From: an uncultured Arcanobacterium sp.
GTDB taxonomy: Bacteria > Actinomycetota > Actinomycetes > Actinomycetales > Actinomycetaceae
Assembly (NCBI GenBank): GCA_958428545.1
Contig: CAUAGM010000003.1
Coordinates: 124,001 to 188,000 of the forward strand
Direction of reading: 5' to 3'
Length of the DNA stretch: 64,000 bases
The notes beneath the pieces are model-generated. The model did not search any database and was not told where the DNA came from. It was given only the letters and a program-made list of their open reading frames with translations. The translations under genes were made by a program, and so were the position numbers. Below, piece after piece: positions 55,032 through 62,378 of the stretch. Each line of letters starts with the position of its first letter. Position 1 is the first letter of the stretch.

Positions 55032-58000
55032 CCAGGAATATCAGGCGTTGCAGCCTTTATAGTGAGCGTAAATGCCTGCGTCACTTTTGAAGATCCTTGT
55101 GTGAGAGTGACGGTAATATCACCCGAAAATGCCTCGGTTGGCGTTCCTTGAATCTTTCCATCTGTGTAGTTCACACCAGCAGGAAGTGCAGGAGAGAAAT
55201 CTAGGCTGTAGCCTTGAGCTTTATCAGCAGTAATTCCTACTTCTATAGCTTCAATTGCACTGCCAACAGTGCCAGATATCGACTGCGCACTCAATGCCAA
55301 ACGAAGGTTACTTTCTCCTTCTCCCGCAGTAGAGGGATCAGGTAATTTTTCACCCTCTTTTACAGGATTTTCGGGCTGAATGGGAGCAGTCATATCTGCA
55401 GGTTTCACTTGCGATGCCACGCAGAAAGCTGCAGCTGACGCAAAGGAATCCTCTTGACCTGGCTTTTCATCATGCACGTCAGTAATTTCGATTTTTACAT
55501 ACTGCCCCTCAGTATTTGCAGGCATCGTAATAGTCTGCCAGTCGGCATTATTCTCGAATTTTCCGCTGACTACTGCTTCACCCCAGCCAGCAGCATTTCC
55601 TGCCAACTTAGTTTTAGACAGATAAACTTTATAGGTATTGATACGGCCGTTCACTTTACCCACACGCGGACGATATTCAATTGTGGTCATATTTTTGCCG
55701 TTGAGAGCTTGTGTTGGATTAAACACAACCCAGAATGGGAAGGAATCATTACCGCCCTGCCACTTCGTGTGCCAGAAAGTGTTCTCATTAGCAGTGCCAT
55801 CATCTTTTACATCGAATGCTGCAGCTATATGCCCATTTACGGCGCCTTCGCCAACTTTTTCTTCAGAACTGGCGGAAATATCTTCAAAACCAGCACCGCA
55901 TAAACGTGGCCCAACTATTCCAGAAAGTGAAACAGTACTGGTAAGAGTTTCATCTCCTACTTTCCACGTAAAGGTAGCAGTGCCAGTAGTTGACGTGATA
56001 TTTTGCACCTTAAATTTCGCTGTCGCTGTTGAATTAGCAGGCATCTTCGGCAAGACAACGTCCGTATCAGGAAGAATCTTCCACCCCTCAGATACGCTCG
56101 CACGCACGCTTGACGCAGCAATATCCTTGCCAGAAGGTGCATACAGCGTCAGCGTAATATCTTGCGGAGCAGAAGGATTCACATCAGTAACTGCATCAGA
56201 ATCGGCAACCATACCTTTTTCACGCGCCATCGTAAACAGAGCGTTATCATCGAGTTTGCCGTCTGTACTTACTAAATCGTGCGGGAACTGCGCGGCGGTG
56301 CCAGCTGCCACATGATTGCCAGCTTTTGATAGCGTCTTAGAAAGCATTTGAGCATTATTCTTTACCGCATCTGCAGATACGCCTTGAATATCCACATGCT
56401 GTTCCTTGCCGTCAGCAATAGCGAGATACTGATTCGTAATAGCATTTCGCAAAGAAACTTTATCTGCACTTCGCTGCACTACTTGCCACTTTTGATGCGT
56501 GAGCGCAAGAGAAGCATCAGAACGCTGTGCATATTGCACTGAAATATCAGCGCAATCTGCAAGCTTAGCCTTTGCTCCAACTTCAGTGACGGCGTTGAGG
56601 TGTTTAGCGGCATCGCGATCTATAGTAAGGCATTTATTGCTAGCAACATTCTTCACTTGATAGTAGCCATCATATGTTTTTGTGAGGTTCCAAGAGCCGG
56701 CTGCTACATCTTTTAATTCAGATAGCGCATATACTCCATTTGGCAAGTCCGTTTTAGCTACTGCACTGCGCATATACGGTGTGCCTATCTTGTCGATAGC
56801 AGCTTTCATACCATCAGCACCTTCCCACTTTGGCCAAGGATTAGAAGCACTCCACGTCATCTGTGCTAAGAAAGCAATAGAATCTGAAGTCTGCATCGTC
56901 ACTTCGTTTTCGGTCATAATAGAAGTGTCGGGCCAAAGAGAGATACGCGCACCAAGTAATTTATCGTAATTAGGATCAATCTGTTTGCCACCGTCAAAAG
57001 TGCCCACATTCCATTTGCTGTTGTAGAGATTTTGCGGATTTACTCCATATGCTCGCAAACGGCTCCAATAGAGCGATTGAGTAGTATTCATCAACGTGTA
57101 GCCGTCATCTGCGAACTGTTGCGGAGTATAAAAATCTTTATTGACCCAATAATCAATGATGACGTCTTTATCAATCTTGCGTTTTGCATTGCGATGTACA
57201 CCATCGTTAAAGATACGCAGAGTCTTTCCTTTACTTTTCACATAGGTATTGATTTCATTGATAAAAGCGTTAAATGCATCGTCAGCAGTCGCCCCTTCAC
57301 CAAAAGATTGCTTCGCATATTCCGCAAGCTGAGGATAGTTAGAATAACTATCGTTAATCATGTATTCGTCTGCGCCCATGTGCCAATACTTGGTGGTAAA
57401 TACACCATCGTATTCATCGATGAGTTTCTTGATAAAAGCGCGTGCTTCAGGTTTAGAAATATCCAAACGTTCAGGTGAATATTGCCCATTGCTTTTTACC
57501 AACTGATACTGCGGAGTATTTTCCAGCCAAATCCCCATATGCCCTGGAGAGTTAATCTCTGGGATGACGTCGATATTGAGTTTATTGGCTTTTTCTACGA
57601 AACGTTTCACATCCTCTTTCGTATAGTAGCTCCACGTATTCGTATCAGGATAGTTTTCGCTCTTCACCTTCATTTCCATCAAAATCTGGTTGATATGCAA
57701 ATCGGCTGCATCATCAAGGAAGCGCTCAATCCATTCAGGAGAAATATTGATCTGGCAGGCACACAAAATCACGCCGCGCTGTTGATATTTGGGCACAGAT
57801 ATAACAGATCCTGCAGGTAACGTAAGCTGCTGATCTCCTCTGCTTTCCTGGCGCAAAAGCTGGGAAATCGTCCTCGTAGCATAGAAAACACCAGCATCTT
57901 TAGCAGCTATAGCTTGTACGCCATGCTCTCCCACCTTGAGCTCAAACCCTTCATTGCCAAGGTCGGAGCGCTGCGTATCGACAATAAGCTCCACATCTTT

Positions 58001-58312
58001 ATTAGTCGGTGCCGCCCCTGCGACTGCAGGAACGGGCGAACCTAAAAAGGCACCCAACTCTGTACTAAGCATTTGTGCACGAGTAAGCTCATCAGCAGGA
58101 GCAATAATGCGTGCTCCTTCTACGAGAGTCCATGTGCCGCTATCGGAGGCTTTAAAACCATCAAGGCTTGGAACTGTATCTGGCAATGAAATTTTTGCCG
58201 CATCTGGCTTCCATGCCGAATCTTCAGCTGCTGCTACTACTCCAACTGGCAGCAAAGCTGCGAACGCTAATGCCGCACAGCTAAAGATACTCACGAAACT
58301 ACTTCGTTTCAT
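54830..58312 (-). CDS. Cell-wall anchored lacto-N-biosidase-type GH20
   Basis: A 1160-residue secreted protein. A signal peptide, a GH20b-like domain and the GH20 barrel follow, with D315-E316 in HMGADEYM. The GADEY form and position closely match B. bifidum LnbB (D320-E321) rather than the HGGDE hexosaminidases. A ricin-type beta-trefoil (about residues 510-650), a NEW3-like beta-sandwich, an F5/8C module (about 800-970) and an Ig domain come next, then TAHTGS with a helix and RRRFEQR. LnbB-type enzymes release lacto-N-biose from type-1 chains. The 3' end is homologous to the beta-helix gene. The fine specificity is inferred. Confidence 0.85.
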   Translation of the reverse strand: MKRSSFVSIFSCAALAFAALLPVGVVAAAEDSAWKPDAAKISLPDTVPSLDGFKASDSGTWTLVEGARIIAPADELTRAQMLSTELGAFLGSPVPAVAGAAPTNKDVELIVDTQRSDLGNEGFELKVGEHGVQAIAAKDAGVFYATRTISQLLRQESRGDQQLTLPAGSVISVPKYQQRGVILCACQINISPEWIERFLDDAADLHINQILMEMKVKSENYPDTNTWSYYTKEDVKRFVEKANKLNIDVIPEINSPGHMGIWLENTPQYQLVKSNGQYSPERLDISKPEARAFIKKLIDEYDGVFTTKYWHMGADEYMINDSYSNYPQLAEYAKQSFGEGATADDAFNAFINEINTYVKSKGKTLRIFNDGVHRNAKRKIDKDVIIDYWVNKDFYTPQQFADDGYTLMNTTQSLYWSRLRAYGVNPQNLYNSKWNVGTFDGGKQIDPNYDKLLGARISLWPDTSIMTENEVTMQTSDSIAFLAQMTWSASNPWPKWEGADGMKAAIDKIGTPYMRSAVAKTDLPNGVYALSELKDVAAGSWNLTKTYDGYYQVKNVASNKCLTIDRDAAKHLNAVTEVGAKAKLADCADISVQYAQRSDASLALTHQKWQVVQRSADKVSLRNAITNQYLAIADGKEQHVDIQGVSADAVKNNAQMLSKTLSKAGNHVAAGTAAQFPHDLVSTDGKLDDNALFTMAREKGMVADSDAVTDVNPSAPQDITLTLYAPSGKDIAASSVRASVSEGWKILPDTDVVLPKMPANSTATAKFKVQNITSTTGTATFTWKVGDETLTSTVSLSGIVGPRLCGAGFEDISASSEEKVGEGAVNGHIAAAFDVKDDGTANENTFWHTKWQGGNDSFPFWVVFNPTQALNGKNMTTIEYRPRVGKVNGRINTYKVYLSKTKLAGNAAGWGEAVVSGKFENNADWQTITMPANTEGQYVKIEITDVHDEKPGQEDSFASAAAFCVASQVKPADMTAPIQPENPVKEGEKLPDPSTAGEGESNLRLALSAQSISGTVGSAIEAIEVGITADKAQGYSLDFSPALPAGVNYTDGKIQGTPTEAFSGDITVTLTQGSSKVTQAFTLTIKAATPDIPGDDSQQGGDSGRTQSNIDTSSKADSPKGAGVKTTAHTGSDVAWAAALAFALLAGGALLINRRRFEQR

Positions 58313-58330
58313 CTATATTCCCCTATCAAC

Positions 58331-58344
58331 TTGCTTCTTTGCAA
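58331..58344 (-). promoter_or_regulatory. TTGC-N6-GCAA element, second GH20 leader
   Basis: Minus-strand TTGCAAAGAAGCAA, identical to the GH84 copy, lies 18 nt before the ATG and upstream of ataggggaa. Confidence 0.6.
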
Positions 58345-58474
58345 TTGTTCACAAGTGTAATCTATACATTCACATCGAACTAGGTATTACGACCGTATTC
58401 GCCGCATCTTTGAAAAACAAAAGTCACCTGCGTGAATCCTCTCCACTCATATCTCGCCAACTCATATCTTTCAT
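58345..58474. other. Region between SGNH and GH20 genes
   Basis: Holds the promoter area of the second GH20 gene. A TTCGATGTGAATG segment resembles one upstream of GH95. No hairpin comparable to the other island terminators was found after the SGNH gene. Confidence 0.35.
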
Positions 58475-61360
58475 CTATATATGCCGACGCTGACGGCTCA
58501 CCAAGAATCCTCCGCCACCAAGCAAGACGAACGCCAGCACAGCAGCCCAAACAGCAGGTGAGCCAGTATTCGGCATCTTTACCACACTGCCAGAAGAAGA
58601 TGAAGCATTCTCACTGGTAGACGACGTAAGAGACTGATCAGATCTCGCTTCAGCTTGTGGCTGAGGTTGTGGCTCAGGTTCAGGATCTACGCTTGGGTCA
58701 GGTTGAGGCTGCGGCTCTGGATCTGGCTCAGGTTGAGGTTGTGGATTAGGCTCAGGTTCAGGATCCACACCAGGGTCTGGCTGTGGTTGAGGTTGAGGCT
58801 CAAGATAGCACTTCAGTTCCTCGCGAGTTGGAGCAGTCCACTCCCATTCACTCGTCGCCTTCTCAGCAAATGCATAGCGTGCTTCAGGCACAGCAACCAC
58901 TTTCAGCGTGGCGCCATAGCCGTAAGCATACGTGCCATCGGCAGAAGGAGCAGCAGCTTCACCGTTAATCGTCACCGTATATTGAACGCCTGGCACGGAA
59001 AGAACTTTCGCCCACGGAGCAACACTGCACGAAACAGGCTCTGCAGCGCCATCTTGCACATTTGATTGAGCAGAAGGAACTACGATAGTAGGCTGCGGAT
59101 CTGGATTATTATCTACCGAAACTTGAGGATCGTAATAGTTCAGTTTAGCAATTGGCTTAGCTGCGGGTATCGTAATACCACTTTGCGTAAGTAAGAATTT
59201 GCCCAGCAGGAGCTGCCCTTTATGATTAAGCTCCCCCTGAGTAAAAAGCTGTGCAAACTGCTGTGCATCGTTCGTTTGCTGCAAGCGTTTAAAGTAATCG
59301 TAGGCATCAATAAAGCCAGCATCTTCTTGCTCAGCAATCTCTTGTGCAGCCTCAGCATAAGGAGCGGCCGCACTTTCGCGCTCTGGTGGGCTAACTAAAA
59401 TCACAGCCATACCATCTGCCTGAGCTGCTTTCACAATAGCTAGCACATGTGTTTTGTATGCATCTAAGGTTTCGAGAGGATCGCCCCAAGCATCAAGCAC
59501 GTCAGGCATGAGATAGAGTACCTGCGCTTTATACTTCCCTACTCGCGTATCATAATTCGCGAGTATGTCTGCGCTTGTTTGCTTTGGAAACGATGAATTT
59601 ACGATAAAACGAGAACGGGCTTCGAGGCGCAGGTTACTGCGGTGCGTATCACACGATGGCGTTCCGTTACATTCCCAACGGATCACTTCATCAAATACTT
59701 CGATAGCGTTTTTCGCGTTAATATCGCCAATTGCTCCATATCCTGTGCTGCCGCCAAGGAAAACCCACGTATTTGCCTTATTGGAATTTTTGTTGTGCGT
59801 ATAAGTGCTGATTTTTCCATACACACTAGTATCTTTTTCTGGTTGTGGAGCCATGGCAGCAAGTTCTGCGTCTGTTAAAATCCGATCTGCCACTGCCACA
59901 TAATCGACTACTCCTCCAAACTGGTTTTCGTAAGTATCCTCACCAGCTCGCGCAGAGCAAAGAGTGATTCGATCTACTGAAAAGCGATTCAATGCTAGCG
60001 AAGTAGCACCCTTAAAATGCTGATTATTGGTGAAGTTCATTTTCTTTTCACCATCAATCGATACAACCAGCATGCCTTCTGCAGCATTCACGCTCACTGT
60101 ATGGAAGCGCCCATTGTTCACAGCGAATTGAGTTGTGAAACCATCAAGGTTGCCTCCGCTTGCGAATTGACGCATCACCTTTATATGCCCGCCATTTACA
60201 AGATCAATACGATACTGAGCCTTCGAATCTGCATCTGAGAAGGAAACGATTGTGCCTGTTTGATTCACATCTGTTGTTTTGAAACGAAAGGTTATGTTGC
60301 TGGCCGATGCGCCGGCAATCTGCGCAGCATCACCGTCTTTACTTACTGGCATACATACCGTGCTCGTATCCGTCGCGATTGAATAATTCAGTATTGCGGT
60401 GTGCTTTGGTGTAGATTCTAACGTTTCAGGTTCTTGTTTGGGCGGCTCAGGAGGAGCGGGTGCAAGAGGCGCAGTACCGCTCTTTTCCACAGCAGCGCTG
60501 TGAGTGCGAGCAAGATTCGACGTTTCATCCCACATATCAAGCTGCTTCAACACAAATTTTGCCCACTCTAAATAACCTTGTGCTGATGGATGAACACCAT
60601 CCGTCACCATCCACCCATCCGAATTATCACGCGTATGGGTATCGTCCCAGTACTGGTTTATATCAAGGAGAATCGCATTCTTCTCTATGGCCACATTCCG
60701 AATCGCATCTTCATATTTTTCAAAATCGGCGTGCCGCCCATCCGTCGGATAGTTTTGTGTCTGCAAAATTGGCAATGCACCCGAAGTGCGAATGTGATCC
60801 ACAAAATACTCAAGATTTGCTTTGAACGTTTCGATGGCCACGCGTTCAGCTGCAGGTGCATTCACAGAATCATTCATGCCTAGTGCAATAGAAACAACAT
60901 CAGCATTTTTATCGAGAACTGAAACTTGAAACTGTTCTTTCAAATAACGGGTAGTGGAATTACTAACCCCCGTATTTATCACAAGATCATTCGCACGAGA
61001 AATACCGCGTATAGGCGTCGTGTGAAAATAGTTGTTGATATATTCGCTATAGCGGCGAAGCCCTGCACTCGTCTGCGCTCCATGAGTGATGGAATCACCC
61101 GTAAAAACCCAAGTAATTTGCTCGGATGAATCGAGCATCTTACGCAGCTGCGCCCAATCGTCAAGAGATTGATTACGTTCGCTCCATTGAGCAAGAGTAG
61201 ATGGCGTCGCAGCATAAGCAGGAGACGAAAGAGGCAGACTTGCCGTCAAGAAAACCCCGCATGCTGCAGCGCAAGCAACACACACTCCAATGAGCATACG
61301 TAATTTCTGCGCCGCATTCTTTACACAATAACTATCTACAACATTCCCCGTTGAATACAT
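58475..61360 (-). CDS. Cell-wall anchored double SGNH esterase with LamG domain
   Basis: About 961 residues. I chose the ATG at 61360, which follows aggaatggt; the frame continues to 61465 without a ribosome site. After a signal segment, the first SGNH domain shows S90 in GDSITHG, GMND and D254/H257 in DGVHPS, a complete esterase set. A LamG-like sandwich (about residues 325-510) of the kind found in sialidases follows. A second SGNH-like domain has GGSTGYG and ELNHKGQ but lacks the GxND block, so it may be weak or inactive. Then come a Pro/Glu/Gln repeat linker and MPNTGS with a helix and RQRRHI. A sialate or other sugar O-acetylesterase role is likely but unproven. Confidence 0.8.
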   Translation of the reverse strand: MYSTGNVVDSYCVKNAAQKLRMLIGVCVACAAACGVFLTASLPLSSPAYAATPSTLAQWSERNQSLDDWAQLRKMLDSSEQITWVFTGDSITHGAQTSAGLRRYSEYINNYFHTTPIRGISRANDLVINTGVSNSTTRYLKEQFQVSVLDKNADVVSIALGMNDSVNAPAAERVAIETFKANLEYFVDHIRTSGALPILQTQNYPTDGRHADFEKYEDAIRNVAIEKNAILLDINQYWDDTHTRDNSDGWMVTDGVHPSAQGYLEWAKFVLKQLDMWDETSNLARTHSAAVEKSGTAPLAPAPPEPPKQEPETLESTPKHTAILNYSIATDTSTVCMPVSKDGDAAQIAGASASNITFRFKTTDVNQTGTIVSFSDADSKAQYRIDLVNGGHIKVMRQFASGGNLDGFTTQFAVNNGRFHTVSVNAAEGMLVVSIDGEKKMNFTNNQHFKGATSLALNRFSVDRITLCSARAGEDTYENQFGGVVDYVAVADRILTDAELAAMAPQPEKDTSVYGKISTYTHNKNSNKANTWVFLGGSTGYGAIGDINAKNAIEVFDEVIRWECNGTPSCDTHRSNLRLEARSRFIVNSSFPKQTSADILANYDTRVGKYKAQVLYLMPDVLDAWGDPLETLDAYKTHVLAIVKAAQADGMAVILVSPPERESAAAPYAEAAQEIAEQEDAGFIDAYDYFKRLQQTNDAQQFAQLFTQGELNHKGQLLLGKFLLTQSGITIPAAKPIAKLNYYDPQVSVDNNPDPQPTIVVPSAQSNVQDGAAEPVSCSVAPWAKVLSVPGVQYTVTINGEAAAPSADGTYAYGYGATLKVVAVPEARYAFAEKATSEWEWTAPTREELKCYLEPQPQPQPDPGVDPEPEPNPQPQPEPDPEPQPQPDPSVDPEPEPQPQPQAEARSDQSLTSSTSENASSSSGSVVKMPNTGSPAVWAAVLAFVLLGGGGFLVSRQRRHI
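58655..58805 (-). repeat. Proline-rich wall-spanning repeat
   Basis: Imperfect DNA repeats encode about 50 residues of alternating Pro with Gln, Glu or Asp, with the larger unit QPDPxVDPEPEP twice. Such linkers span peptidoglycan in anchored proteins. Confidence 0.8.
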
Positions 61361-61465
61361 ACCATTCCTATTGAACGTACGATGCCAGCGCATTACTTGC
61401 GAAGATAAACTCAGCGAGAATACGCCCTCATCTTTGAGTACACTTTTCCTATCAATAAGCTTCAT

Positions 61466-61808
61466 TGTATGAAGAGAACTCTAGATGTAGCTGCGCCCAT
61501 CTTCATCGATGCGCGCAGAGCTTATCTGCACATACAGTTTTCTCTTAATACAAATGCTCTGCCAGCTTATCAGACAACTCACAGAAAAAGGAAAATCTCA
61601 CTTACAACAAAGCTGGTGCAAAGCAGAAGAAACACCATCAAGGAGCACACGAATAATGCTGAGAATTCGAAACATATCGAAAAGATTTGCGTTATACGTT
61701 GCCGCTGCGAGCAGATACTTAGGATACCAGCACTGGCTATTGAATAGGTGAAAAGCAGAGAAATCGTATAGATACAGATTGCTTAGCGAAGTTTAGGAGC
61801 GAGCCTAT
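61466..61808. other. Right border of the glycosidase island
   Basis: About 340 nt without a recognisable gene, transfer RNA or mobile element. The short open frames here have no family signature. It separates the SGNH gene from the Nudix gene and must hold the SGNH promoter. Confidence 0.45.
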
Positions 61809-62351
61809 CTATGTGAGACGACGAAGGACACTGGGCAGCTGCTCGGGAAATACATATTCGCCTCTCGAAAGCGCCTCGTCTAGTTCGTCAGCACTCAACC
61901 AAGCAGCGCCGTCTAAAACCTGCTCTTCCAGCTTTGTCAAGGTTCGCCCATCACCGCTAGTTATAAGGCGCGCTTCATCAAAAGAAACGCGCAACAAAAA
62001 GAAATGCTCATCTTGTTTGCGAGTGCTTCCAATAAAATTAAACATGGCTTCACGATAAAACACCGAACCTTCTAAACGGTTTGCGCAAATACTGAATCCA
62101 GTTTCTTCCAGCAATTCCCGAGCAGCTGCTTCGCGTGCAGTCTCACCAGGAATAATTCCTCCGCCAGGCGTGAACCACCACCAATAATCTGAGCTGGCCG
62201 CATCATGCCCACGAATGAGAAATACTGCCCCATCTGGGCGTACAGCCAGCACGCGCGCAGCCTGCCGATGAGGAAAACCTTGCGAATCAAGCGGCCATTC
62301 AGCTGCAATCGCTTCGCGATCTGCCTCAACAGCTGCCGCATCACTGCGCAC
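61809..62351 (-). CDS. Nudix hydrolase
   Basis: A 180-residue protein with a complete Nudix box, GGGIIPGETAREAAARELLEETG given here in its key residues: the G, E, RE and EExG positions are all present. It hydrolyses nucleoside diphosphate derivatives; the substrate is unknown. A C-terminal region with WLSADELDEAL is common in MutT-like proteins. It starts with GTG 27 nt after thrS and is probably co-transcribed. A Nudix gene between thrS and yebC is conserved in many actinobacteria, so it marks the right border of the island. Confidence 0.88.
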   Translation of the reverse strand: MRSDAAAVEADREAIAAEWPLDSQGFPHRQAARVLAVRPDGAVFLIRGHDAASSDYWWWFTPGGGIIPGETAREAAARELLEETGFSICANRLEGSVFYREAMFNFIGSTRKQDEHFFLLRVSFDEARLITSGDGRTLTKLEEQVLDGAAWLSADELDEALSRGEYVFPEQLPSVLRRLT

Positions 62352-62378
62352 CGCGCGCCTCGCTCTCTTGCTTTTCAG

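Noticed and set aside
58655..58805. CRISPR-like or minisatellite repeat
   Set aside because: The repeats are in frame and encode a Pro/Glu/Gln wall linker with no spacers.
61469..61747. 92-codon plus-strand frame at the island border
   Set aside because: No ribosome site, no recognisable domain and low-complexity composition.
27685..61808. Integrative element or prophage carrying the island
   Set aside because: No integrase, transposase, terminal repeat or tRNA attachment site is visible at either border.
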